Below are positions 17,190-25,429 of a stretch of 64,000 bases of DNA, piece by piece. The notes under the pieces are model-generated. The model was not told the origin of the DNA and did no database searches. It saw only the letters and a list, made by a program, of their open reading frames with translations. The position numbers were made by a program, and so were the translations under genes. The stretch's first letter is position 1, and every line of letters begins with the position of its first letter. Source of the stretch: Litchfieldia alkalitelluris (GTDB taxonomy: Bacteria; Bacillota; Bacilli; Bacillales; Bacillaceae_L); NCBI RefSeq assembly GCF_002019645.1, contig NZ_KV917374.1:4920369-4984368 (forward strand), read 5' to 3'.

Positions 17190-18580
17190 AAATAACTTAG
17201 GTTGGAGAGTTCCAACCGCTGCCTCTCCCTATACTTCGGACAGCTTTTCCTCTTCGCACACTCAAGCTGTCTGAACCTTACCCTACTTCGGACAGCTTTT
17301 CCTCTCCACACACCCTAGCTTCTGAACCTTACCCTACTTCGGACAGCTTTTCCTCTTCTCACACTCAAGCTGGCTGAACCTTACCCTACTTCGGACAGCT
17401 TTTCCACTTTGCACACCAAAGCTGTCTGAACCTCACTCTACTTCGGACAGCTTTTCCCCTCCTAACACCAAAGCTGTCTGAACTTCACTCTACTTCGGAC
17501 AGCTTTTCCCATCCTAACACCAAAGCTGTCTGAACTTCACCCTACTTCGGACAGCTTTTCCACTTTGCACACCAAAGCTGTCTGAACTTCACTCTACTTC
17601 GGACAGCTTTTCCTCTTTGCACACCAAAGCTGTCTGAACCTTACCCTACTTCGGACAGCTTTTCCCCTCCTAACACCAAAGCTGTCTGAACTTCACTCTA
17701 CTTCGGACAGCTTTTCCTCTTTGCACACCAAAGCTGTCTGAACCTCACTCTACTTCGGACAGCTTTTCCTCTTTGCACACCAAAGCTGGCTGAACCTTAC
17801 TCTACTTCGGACAGCTTTTCCCATCCTAACACAAAAGCTGTCTGAACCTCACTCTACTTCGGACAGCTTTTCCCCTCCTAACACCAAAGCTGTCTGAACT
17901 TCACTCTACTTCGGACAGCTTTTCCCATCCTAACACCAAAGCTGTCTGAACTTCACCCTACTTCGGACAGCTTTTCCCCTCCTAACACCAAAGCTGTCTG
18001 AACCTTACTCTACTTCGGACAGCTTTTCCTCTTTGCACACCAAAGCTGTCTGAACCTTACTCTACTTCGGACAGCTTTTCCATTTGGCACACCAAAGCTG
18101 TCTGAACCTCACTCTACTTCGGACAGCTTTTCCTCTTTGCACACCAAAGCTGTCTGAACCTCACTCTACTTCGGACAGCTTTTCCCCTCCTAACACCAAA
18201 GCTGTCTGAACTTCACTCTACTTCGGACAGCTTTTCCCATCCTAACACCAAAGCTGTCTGAACCTCACTCTACTTCGGACAGCTTTTCCATTTCGAACAC
18301 CAAGGCTGTCTGAACCTCACTCTACTTCGGACAGCTTTTCCTCTCCACACACCCTAGCTGTCTGAACCTTACTCTACTTCGGACAGCTTTTCCTCTTTGC
18401 ACACCAAAGCTGTCTGAACCTCACTCTACTTCGGACAGCTTTTCCTCTTTGCACACCAAAGCTGTCTGAACTTCACCCTACTTCGGACAGCTTTTCCTCT
18501 CCTAACACCAAAGCTGTCTGAACCTCACTCTACTTCGGACAGCTTTTCCATCTTGCACACCCAAGAGGTCTGAACTTCGC
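17190..18580. repeat. 52-bp tandem hairpin array, about 26 copies (family B)
   Basis: CTTCGGACAGCTTTT recurs from 17234 to 18533 with a steady period of 52 bp (one 51-bp step seen). Between copies stands AAAGCTGTCTGAAC with a 13-15 nt linker on each side. The two arms are near-perfect reverse complements, so each can pair with its left or right neighbour. Linkers fall into a few types (CCTCTTTGCACACC, CCCCTCCTAACACC, CCATCCTAACACC). Arm substitutions are few. The array fills the gap between the binding protein and kinase genes and holds no ORF. Confidence 0.95.
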
Positions 18581-18715
18581 TAAACTTTGTGACGTCTTTT
18601 ACACGTCTACGCTGGTCAGCTGGCTCTCCGCTCATTCTACACTAAGTGAGCACACTATTTTCATCCTCTATGGTGCGAATCAAATTAGCATGGAAGTCTA
18701 CCCTAAAACCAAAAT

Positions 18716-18760
18716 ATCTATAGAAAGAACATCTCAGGTTGAGACATTCCTTCTATAGAT
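18716..18760 (-). terminator. Terminator of the sugar ABC transporter operon
   Basis: A long stem with outer ATCTATAGAA/TTCTATAGAT and inner TCTCA/TGAGA begins 16 bases after the binding-protein stop. A T-rich tract follows on the minus strand. Confidence 0.85.
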
Positions 18761-18775
18761 TAAATTAGTAATGTA

Positions 18776-20068
18776 CTATTTTAAGTTATCCCAAGTACTT
18801 TGGAAGCGTTCGAGAACTGTGTCGTAGTCTATTTTACCAGTAGCATATTCTTGAATGGTTGCTGCAAATTCTTTATTTGCACCATCTGGCCATCTGAACC
18901 ATGTCCAAGGAATGGTCTTGTCATCTTTTGAGTATTCAAGAATTGATAAGCCTAAATCACCTAATCCAGCTGGTTCAATATTATCAAAGGCTGGAATGAA
19001 TGCGAATTCTTCTGTTAAATATCTCTTTCCAGTTTCAGATGATACCATCCAATTTAGGAATAGTTTAGCTTCTTCTAGGTGTTCTGAATTTTTGTTAAGA
19101 ACCCAGTTATTCGGAACCCCAATTGGCAAACGATCTGATGCTGCTTCATCATCATTAATTGGAATTGGTAAAAATGCCATATTAATTTCTGGATTAATTT
19201 CATAAATCATATTTTCTGTCCAGTTTCCTTGTTGTAGCATCGCCGCTTGACCTGATGCAAATAGCGTTACTTGCGTATTGTAGTCTGTTGTTAATGGATT
19301 ATCATTTGCAAATTTAATTTCAGTATCAAGTACTTCTTTAAACTGCATAAACTGTTCGTCACCTACAATTTTTTGCGAACCATCATATAATCCCTCAATA
19401 TATGCAACTGGGTCTTCATGCTGAGCGAATGGAATATTTAATAAATGTTGACCAATTACCCACCACTCACCATAACCAGCTGCAAATGGAGTAATACCTG
19501 CATCTTCAAGCTTTTGGGCAGCATCTTTTAGTTCAGATACTGTTGTTGGAGGCTCAGTAATACCTGCCTTTTCAAATAAGTCTTTATTATAGATAAATCC
19601 ATAACCTTCAAGGTTTACTGGCATTCCATAAAGCTTACCATCAGTATCAGTCATAGGAACCTTACCAATTGGAAGTACATGCTCTACCCATGGTTCCTCT
19701 GACAGGTCCGCTAAATGCTCCTTCCAAAGCTCAAGCTCCTTAAAACCTCCATTGTTAAAAATGTCAGGCTTTTCACCTGAAGCAAATTTCGCTTTTAATG
19801 CTGCACCATAATCAGCACCACCGCCAACTGTTTCAAGCTTAATTTTAATATTTGGATGCTCTGCTTCAAATTCATTGATCATTTCTTGGAGTTGATCTGC
19901 AATCTCTACCTTGAATTGAAAGAAATCAAGTGTTACAACTTCGTCTCCACCATTGTCTGTATCTGTATTAGGTGTTTCTCCGTTGGACTTCTCATTTCCA
20001 CATCCGGCAATGATTCCAACCATTAAAAACATCGATAAGAAAATCAGTACTAATCGGCTTTTCTTCAT
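18776..20068 (-). CDS. Sugar ABC transporter substrate-binding lipoprotein
   Basis: A 430-residue family 1 extracellular solute-binding protein. The N-terminus has a lipoprotein signal with lipobox VGIIAGC (Cys near residue 23), then a Gly/Asn/Asp linker. The body shows the usual features FASGEKPDIFNNGG, GKLYGMPVNLEGYGFIYNKD and FASGQAAMLQQGNW. ATG 20068 follows TAGGGGGT. It comes after its two permeases in the same direction, with an 89-base gap. No ATPase gene is present, so it probably uses a shared MsmX-type ATPase. Likely cargo is an oligosaccharide; pectin fragments are an inference from the PL11 gene elsewhere in the window. Confidence 0.94.
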   Translation of the reverse strand: MKKSRLVLIFLSMFLMVGIIAGCGNEKSNGETPNTDTDNGGDEVVTLDFFQFKVEIADQLQEMINEFEAEHPNIKIKLETVGGGADYGAALKAKFASGEKPDIFNNGGFKELELWKEHLADLSEEPWVEHVLPIGKVPMTDTDGKLYGMPVNLEGYGFIYNKDLFEKAGITEPPTTVSELKDAAQKLEDAGITPFAAGYGEWWVIGQHLLNIPFAQHEDPVAYIEGLYDGSQKIVGDEQFMQFKEVLDTEIKFANDNPLTTDYNTQVTLFASGQAAMLQQGNWTENMIYEINPEINMAFLPIPINDDEAASDRLPIGVPNNWVLNKNSEHLEEAKLFLNWMVSSETGKRYLTEEFAFIPAFDNIEPAGLGDLGLSILEYSKDDKTIPWTWFRWPDGANKEFAATIQEYATGKIDYDTVLERFQSTWDNLK

Positions 20069-20157
20069 AAAAATTTACCCCCTAATGTTTTGGTCATTTT
20101 ATATATAATCTTTTACAGCTTTATCGGTAAGCTACAAAAGGCTATAACCCTAACAAA

Positions 20158-20985
20158 CTACTTAATGGATCCTGCCGCAATTCCTTTAATAATATGTTTT
20201 TGTAAGAATAGGAAGAAAATGATGACTGGAGTAATACCTAACACTAACGCTGCGAGCCCCATATCCCATTGCTTCGTATATTGTGCAAAAAATGAACTTG
20301 TTGCCAACGGAATTGTTCTTAATTCAGCATCTTGTAAAACAAGCATTGGTAATAAGAAATCATTCCAAATCCAAAGCGTATTTAAAATAACAACAGTTAC
20401 TGTAATCGGTTTCAAGAGTGGGAAAACAATTCTCCAAAACACTCCAAATTGACTACAGCCATCTACTCGAGCAGATTCCTCGATTTCCATAGGCACTGTT
20501 TTTACAAACCCGTGATATAAGAATAATGACAATGGAACACCAAATCCGAAGTACATGATGATTAACCCTGGGATACTATTTGTAAGATTCAGAGCACCAC
20601 CTAGCTTCATTAGCGGAATCATCACCGTCTGAAACGGAATGACCATCGCTGAGACAAAGAAGATAAATAAAAACTTACTAAGCTTCCCCGGTGTTCGTAC
20701 CATTTTCCAGGCTGCCATTGAACTAATTACAACTAGCCCTATATTGCTAAATACGGTAATCACTAATGAATTCCAAAACGCCCGTGGAAAGTTAATGATT
20801 TCCCATACCTTTGCATAATTTGAAAACAGTATTTCTTTTGGCCATGCTGCTGCATCAATTAAGATTTCAGCAAAGCCTTTTACTGAATTGACTGCTACAA
20901 AGTAAAATGGGATAAGGAAGATAAAGGCGATTAGAATACCAATAACTTCAAGCAAAAAAGTCTTTTTCGAATACTTTGCATTCAT
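20158..20985 (-). CDS. Sugar ABC transporter permease (MalG/AraQ type)
   Basis: A 275-residue inner-membrane protein with six membrane segments. The EAA loop that docks the ATPase reads EESARVDGCSQFGVFWRIVFP near residue 185. The C-terminus ends FLQKHIIKGIAAGSIK, as usual in this family. Its ATG overlaps the stop of the other permease by one base (TAATG), so the pair is translationally coupled. Confidence 0.94.
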   Translation of the reverse strand: MNAKYSKKTFLLEVIGILIAFIFLIPFYFVAVNSVKGFAEILIDAAAWPKEILFSNYAKVWEIINFPRAFWNSLVITVFSNIGLVVISSMAAWKMVRTPGKLSKFLFIFFVSAMVIPFQTVMIPLMKLGGALNLTNSIPGLIIMYFGFGVPLSLFLYHGFVKTVPMEIEESARVDGCSQFGVFWRIVFPLLKPITVTVVILNTLWIWNDFLLPMLVLQDAELRTIPLATSSFFAQYTKQWDMGLAALVLGITPVIIFFLFLQKHIIKGIAAGSIK

Positions 20986-21926
20986 TAAGCCTCGACCTCC
21001 CTTTTCTTTGTAGCAAGCACCTGAACTGTCGTAAATATAGCAACAACTAAGAAGAATAGTATTGATTTAGCTGTACCAAGTCCATAACGGTTATTTTGGA
21101 ATGCCTCTTGATATATGTTAATTGCAACCGATTGCGTAGAGTTAAATGGACCTCCACCTGTTAATGATAAATTTAGATCAAAGATTTTGAAAGCCATCGA
21201 AATGGTTAAGAAGAAACAAATTGTAAACGCTGGAAGGATTAAAGGAATAATAATTTTTCTTAATATCGTCCAACTATTCGCACCGTCTATTTTAGCAGCT
21301 TCTAGCAGATTTGTATCCAACCCTTGTAATGCCGCTATATAAATGACCATCATATAACCACTTATTTGCCAAGCAAACACAATAACAATTCCCCAAAACG
21401 CTGTTTTTTCATCACCCAGCCATGCCAATTTAAAGAAAGGTATGTTAGTAATTGCGCCGATTGATGCGAACCCTTTCACAAAAATGAACTGCCAGATAAA
21501 TCCAAGTAATAGTCCACCAATTACATTTGGTATGAAATATACGGTTCTTAATATATTTCGAGTCTTTAATGCTGCATTTAATAATAAAGCTAAGCTGAAA
21601 CCAATTAAATTACTTATGATAACTGCAGCAAACATAAATTTTGTTGTGAATAAGAATGATTCCATAAATTGTCTATCATTGGAGAAGATTTTTATATAAT
21701 TCTCTAACCCGACCCACTCGACAGTTGAACTAACTCCATTCCAAGATGTAAAAGAATAATAGATTCCCATAAAAAACGGAATGATTTGAATCACCAGAAA
21801 GAATAAAAGAGCTGGACCAACGAATGCTGCATAGCTCAATATTTTAAGTAGATTCGTTTTTCTTTTCATCTTCTGGTTTAAGTTTGTTCTTGCTGTAGAT
21901 TCATGGGTTTGAACCTTTACTTCCAT
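20985..21926 (-). CDS. Sugar ABC transporter permease (MalF/AraP type)
   Basis: A 313-residue membrane protein and first gene of the transporter operon. It has a basic cytoplasmic N-terminus, six membrane segments and the EAA motif EAAKIDGANSWTILRKIIIP near residue 215, followed by the family signature SLTGGGPFNSTQ. ATG 21926 has GGGGGTG upstream. A -10 box and a cre site lie 25-50 bases upstream, so it should be repressed by CcpA on good carbon sources. Confidence 0.94.
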   Translation of the reverse strand: MEVKVQTHESTARTNLNQKMKRKTNLLKILSYAAFVGPALLFFLVIQIIPFFMGIYYSFTSWNGVSSTVEWVGLENYIKIFSNDRQFMESFLFTTKFMFAAVIISNLIGFSLALLLNAALKTRNILRTVYFIPNVIGGLLLGFIWQFIFVKGFASIGAITNIPFFKLAWLGDEKTAFWGIVIVFAWQISGYMMVIYIAALQGLDTNLLEAAKIDGANSWTILRKIIIPLILPAFTICFFLTISMAFKIFDLNLSLTGGGPFNSTQSVAINIYQEAFQNNRYGLGTAKSILFFLVVAIFTTVQVLATKKREVEA

Positions 21927-21950
21927 TTAGGCACCCCCTTGTCACTTACC

Positions 21951-21977
21951 TTGTAAACGCTTTCTAATTACATTATA
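21951..21977 (-). promoter_or_regulatory. Promoter -10 box and CcpA cre site of the sugar ABC operon
   Basis: On the minus strand TATAAT (21977-21972) has no good -35 hexamer 17 bp upstream, which fits an activator-dependent promoter such as a YesN target. Just downstream, TTGTAAACGCTTTCT (forward, 21951-21965) matches the cre consensus WTGNAANCGNWNNCW at every fixed position. CcpA bound there would block early transcription. Confidence 0.8.
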
Positions 21978-22157
21978 GAGCATGAAAGTCGAATTTAGGG
22001 TAACTTATATTGACTAAAAGAGTATACTATTTTGACATGTACAAGCTCCTCTTCAGATCACCAAAACCACCTTGATAGCTTAAAAACCTACACCAATTTT
22101 CTTGATATTGTAGATCTCTTCTACAAAAAAGAATGACATAGGTTGGTTTAATGAATA

Positions 22158-22301
22158 TTATTCAAATAGTGTCTTAAATCTCATCTTAATTTTTGTTTCG
22201 TTGTTAGGGTTCGGTTTTCTATTTTGAAAAAATCCCTTGTTTGCTTGGTCTTCATTTAAAGGTTCGATTAATTCTATGTTAGAGCTTAATGAATGATCCA
22301 T
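22158..22301 (-). CDS. Tiny ORF 2 downstream of the c-di-GMP riboswitch, 47 residues
   Basis: ATG 22301 has CGGAAG eight bases upstream; TAA ends the frame at 22158. The product begins MDHSLSSNIELIEPLNEDQA, contains KGFFQNRKPNPNNE and ends KMRFKTLFE. It has no Cys, no signal peptide and no membrane segment. It starts 20 bases after the preceding tiny ORF. Both share the tetrapeptide GFFQ, which may mean common descent or a common binding site. I do not recognise the family. No terminator is visible between it and the sugar ABC operon, so read-through is possible. Confidence 0.5.
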   Translation of the reverse strand: MDHSLSSNIELIEPLNEDQANKGFFQNRKPNPNNETKIKMRFKTLFE

Positions 22302-22320
22302 GTTAGTTACTTCCGTTATT

Positions 22321-22446
22321 TTAGGATAATCTTACTTCTTCTTCATGACTTTCATTAGCTACTTGAAAAAATCCTAATTCTTCAAATAAATCGTTTGTAG
22401 ATGTTGGCGAATCTAGAACTTCGTCTAACTCTTTTTGTATAGCCAT
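22321..22446 (-). CDS. Tiny ORF 1 controlled by the c-di-GMP riboswitch, 41 residues
   Basis: ATG 22446 follows AGGGGTGATATC with good spacing; TAA ends the frame at 22321. The acidic product starts MAIQKELDEVLDSPTSTNDL, contains LFEELGFFQVANESHEEE and ends VRLS. The first half looks helical. No Cys, no signal sequence and no membrane segment. It is the first ORF after a c-di-GMP-I aptamer and terminator, so its expression should depend on the second messenger. It superficially resembles a RiPP leader, but there is no modification enzyme nearby. Function unknown. Confidence 0.6.
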   Translation of the reverse strand: MAIQKELDEVLDSPTSTNDLFEELGFFQVANESHEEEVRLS

Positions 22447-22491
22447 GATATCACCCCTAGATATGATTTATACAGCTTAGTTTTACATAAC

Positions 22492-22520
22492 AAAAAGGAC
22501 CCGCCTAAATAGGTGGATCC
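22492..22520 (-). terminator. Expression-platform terminator of the c-di-GMP riboswitch
   Basis: On the minus strand GGATCCACC pairs with GGCGGGTCC (one mismatch, one G-U) and is followed by five Ts. It lies between the aptamer and tiny ORF 1, so transcription termination is the likely control step. Confidence 0.85.
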
Positions 22521-22537
22521 CACATTTGATATCATCC

Positions 22538-22641
22538 AACTTTTTCGGCGACCCGGCTACCATAGCAATTGCTTTAGGCCCGTAGTTTTGCGTCCCTACC
22601 TTTCAATAGGTTTGCCATTATCGAAAATCATTAATATTATA
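22538..22641 (-). promoter_or_regulatory. c-di-GMP-I (GEMM-I) riboswitch with its -10 box
   Basis: Read on the minus strand, the conserved GEMM-I core is plain: GGCAAACC, the P2 hairpin with a GAAA tetraloop (CCTATTGAAAGGTAGG), GGGACGCAAA, then ACGGGCCTAAAG, a P3 stem with CAATTG, GGTAGCCGGG and closing TCGCCG. This matches the cyclic di-GMP class I aptamer. TATAAT at 22641-22636 puts the transcript start next to the aptamer. The -35 element is weak. Two tiny ORFs follow the terminator. Whether ligand turns the unit on or off cannot be decided by eye. Confidence 0.93.
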
Positions 22642-22691
22642 GGTTAATTTCACCATATTTATTGTAAATACCAACAAATATTATCATTTTT

Positions 22692-22900
22692 TTACAAATG
22701 CATTAACCTTGCTCTCATTTTATTTTCCTTTATGTTAGAGACGAGCTTCATGAGTTCCATCTGAAAAATAATCGCACCTTGTTCACCAAGAACCGTTCTC
22801 GAATACTTTCAAGTTGCATCCATGTTCCTCTATGAATAGTTTTGACCTTATTATCGTAATAAACATTTGGTCGAAACTCCCATAATAAAGTATTTTAACA
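22692..22900 (-). pseudogene. Degraded gene end of unknown family
   Basis: Two minus-strand frames read as protein but need a frameshift to join: LLWEFRPNVYYDNKVKTIHR plus GTWMQLESIRER, then TVLGEQGAIIFQMELMKLVS plus NIKENKMRARLMHL and a stop at 22692. There is no start codon and no ribosome binding site. I do not recognise the family. It lies directly upstream of the riboswitch promoter. Confidence 0.4.
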
Positions 22901-22916
22901 ACATTATTTAGAAATA

Positions 22917-22949
22917 AAAAAAGAGTTATAATATTCATAACTCTTTTTT
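22917..22949. terminator. Terminator of the EamA transporter
   Basis: AAGAGTTAT, a 7-nt loop and ATAACTCTT are flanked by A- and T-runs on both sides, 30 bases after the EamA stop. Confidence 0.9.
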
Positions 22950-22978
22950 CACCCGATTTACTTTACTCTTCTTATTTC

Positions 22979-23863
22979 TTACTTGTTATATTCAACCTCT
23001 TTTACCTTCGTTGCTCGTTTGTTCACTAAAAATATGGCTATTAATATAAATCCTCCACCAGCTAATGTTGATAGATGTATTTCTTCATTTAGTAGTATCC
23101 ATCCAAAAATCACACCAAAGAATGGAGCAAGAAATAGGAAAGAACTTACCTTAGCTGAATCTTCTTTACTTAAAAGAAAAAACCAAGTAGCAAATTGAAT
23201 AATTGATGCCATGATAGCAAGCCATAAAATGATAAAAATAGATAAGGAATTTAGCACAAAAGTTACTTGTTCAAATAAAAGGCTACCCACTAAGAGTAGT
23301 ATCCCTCCAAACAACATCTGATATGCAGTTAATACCCATGTATCAAATGTTGATCCCCACTTTTTTAGCAAAACGGTAGCAATAGCCCAGGCGATTGCAC
23401 TTCCAAGCCCAAAAAGTGTGCCAGATTGTTGGATATTTAAGCTTGCTCCTAAAGTAATATAGACGCCAACTATACCAATTAACACGCCTACCCATTGAAT
23501 CCACCTGTATCTTATTCCTAAGAAAATAGTGCTCAGAATCACAACGAGCAAAGGATTTGTGAAGGTTAAGATCGAAGACTCACCAGCTGTAATTGTACGA
23601 ATACTTAGGAATATACATCCCATAACTGCTGTTGTTTGAAAGAAGCCAACAGTTAGGATCTTTATCCAATCAGTTATACGCTTAGGGTGAATTCGTTTTA
23701 ATAGAATAACCACCCCAGACATTAAAACTCCAGCAATGGTGAAACGCAAACCAACTAAAAGTAAAGGTGAAACATAGTTTAATCCAATCTTTCCAATGGC
23801 AAACGAAGAGCCCATTAGTCCGGTACTAATTACTATTAATATAGTAAACAATAATTTATTCAT
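22979..23863 (-). CDS. EamA/DMT-family transporter
   Basis: A 294-residue protein with ten membrane segments and two EamA repeats (GSSFAIGKIGLNYVSPLLLV in the first, TLFGLGSAIAWAIATVLLKK in the second). I start at ATG 23863, with GGAG eleven bases upstream; the frame could open 24 bases earlier at a TTG. The family exports amino acids, metabolites or drugs by an unknown gradient. It is monocistronic with its own terminator. Confidence 0.9.
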   Translation of the reverse strand: MNKLLFTILIVISTGLMGSSFAIGKIGLNYVSPLLLVGLRFTIAGVLMSGVVILLKRIHPKRITDWIKILTVGFFQTTAVMGCIFLSIRTITAGESSILTFTNPLLVVILSTIFLGIRYRWIQWVGVLIGIVGVYITLGASLNIQQSGTLFGLGSAIAWAIATVLLKKWGSTFDTWVLTAYQMLFGGILLLVGSLLFEQVTFVLNSLSIFIILWLAIMASIIQFATWFFLLSKEDSAKVSSFLFLAPFFGVIFGWILLNEEIHLSTLAGGGFILIAIFLVNKRATKVKEVEYNK

Positions 23864-23960
23864 TACTTGAGTAACTCCATTCTGCACAACTCATATATAA
23901 AATTTGCAATAAGTATAACAATTTTATATCTTAAAACAAAACAATACGAACCAAAATTTT

Positions 23961-23993
23961 AAAAGGCCTCATCTCTAAGAATGAGATGAGACT
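23961..23993 (-). terminator. Likely terminator of the OYE-type oxidoreductase
   Basis: CTCATCTC and GAGATGAG pair across a 7-nt loop. A T-rich tract follows on the minus strand, about 100 bases after the stop. Confidence 0.65.
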
Positions 23994-24093
23994 TTACTGC
24001 TATTCAGTTTACACCTGTCAAGATAGTCTAGTTTCAGATGTAGATACAGCAAAAACAGTTTGTCTAATCATATTTTTGAGTAAGCCCTATCAT

Positions 24094-25221
24094 TTACGCT
24101 TCAAAATCCTTTATTTTAGCATTCGGACTTAAAATTCTTTCAGGATTAAACTCACTTAAAGTTTGGCCACTTTTAACTTTAGTCACCCAATCATGGTTTG
24201 CTAATGCTCCCTTGCCTAATGTAATAACATCAGCATCACCATTTTCAATGATTTGTATTGCCTTATCAGGATCATGTAAACCTCCGTTAGCTATGACCGG
24301 CAATTTACTATACTTTTTTGCTAGTCCAGCGAGTGACTCTCCTCCATCACCAAAGGCGGAATCTGTGGCGACGGTTCCTTCTCCCTCAGGAAATGCCGGT
24401 TGCCATGCTTCATATTCCGTAACATGGATATAATCCAATCCAGCCTTTCCTAATTCCCGAAAAATAATTTCAGCGTCTTTTTCTTTTCCGGCCCATTTAT
24501 GTGTATAATCATTTACTTTTCCTTGTGAAATGCGGATCCCAACTGTATAATCTGTACCCACAGCCTCACGGACTGCTTTTGATACCTCTACTAGCAGTTT
24601 TACACGATTTTCTGTTGAGCCACCGTATTCATCGTTTCGTTGATTCATATAATCTGTAAGAAATTGATCTAATATGTAGCCATTCGCGCCATGAATTTCA
24701 ATTCCATCAAAGCCAGCTTCTTTTGCTTTCTTTGATGCATCTACAAACCCTTTAACCAATTCTGTGATGTCGTCTTGTGTAGCTTCCTTTGGAACTTTGA
24801 AGGGCCCATCTCCACCATAGAATTTCATTTGCTCTCCTTTAGGTTGAACAGGAGATGGCCCAAGGGTTTCACTGGTAAATCTGTTACCTTGTGATAACGC
24901 ACCTGCATGCATTAATTGAACAAATATTTTGCTGCCTTCTTGATGAACAGCTTCTGTTACCATTTTCCACGCTTGGACTTGATCTTTGTCAATTAAACCT
25001 GGTTGCTCAAAGTATCCTTGGCTATACTTACTATCAGGATAAGTTCCTTCTGTAATAATTAATCCAAAGCCACCACGAGCAAAATCAGCGTAATAGTTAA
25101 CCATTTGATCAGTAACTAAACCTTCAGGAGTTGCACTTGTGCGTGTCATCGGTGCAACACCAACTCGATTATTGATAGTTGTATTCCCCAGCTTTACTGA
25201 ATTGAATAAAATTGATGTCAT
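24094..25221 (-). CDS. Old-yellow-enzyme-type NADH:flavin oxidoreductase
   Basis: A 375-residue FMN TIM-barrel protein. RVGVAPMTRTSATPEGLVTD is the N-terminal FMN segment and FVQLMHAGA follows. FDGIEIHGANGYILDQFL carries the active-site HGAN motif. PVIANGGL and ADVITLGKGALANHDW form the phosphate site. Such enzymes reduce activated alkenes or nitro compounds with NAD(P)H. ATG 25221 has AGGGG upstream. It is divergent from the MFS gene at 25430, and the shared region may hold joint control. The natural substrate is unknown. Confidence 0.93.
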   Translation of the reverse strand: MTSILFNSVKLGNTTINNRVGVAPMTRTSATPEGLVTDQMVNYYADFARGGFGLIITEGTYPDSKYSQGYFEQPGLIDKDQVQAWKMVTEAVHQEGSKIFVQLMHAGALSQGNRFTSETLGPSPVQPKGEQMKFYGGDGPFKVPKEATQDDITELVKGFVDASKKAKEAGFDGIEIHGANGYILDQFLTDYMNQRNDEYGGSTENRVKLLVEVSKAVREAVGTDYTVGIRISQGKVNDYTHKWAGKEKDAEIIFRELGKAGLDYIHVTEYEAWQPAFPEGEGTVATDSAFGDGGESLAGLAKKYSKLPVIANGGLHDPDKAIQIIENGDADVITLGKGALANHDWVTKVKSGQTLSEFNPERILSPNAKIKDFEA

Positions 25222-25429
25222 GAATTTTCCCCTTTCTTTTTACCATTCATTATTTTTTCCAATTAGTTTTTAACCATTCTAAAAATTTTTTTGTAAAAGA
25301 TCTTCACGCTGTTTTCCTATACAAGTCATAAATATTTCACACATCGAAAATTTCGGATATGAAAATAAGAAATTTATATGATACTATTAGAATATTAAAA
25401 TTTCTTTACTTAATTTGGAGATGGAACAT

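Noticed and set aside
17190-18580. CRISPR array
   Set aside because: The intervening segments are not unique spacers but a few recurring linkers plus a second conserved arm, and no cas genes are present.
22321-22446. RiPP precursor (lanthipeptide-like leader)
   Set aside because: The leader resemblance is superficial; there is no Cys, no modification enzyme and no transporter for it in the window.
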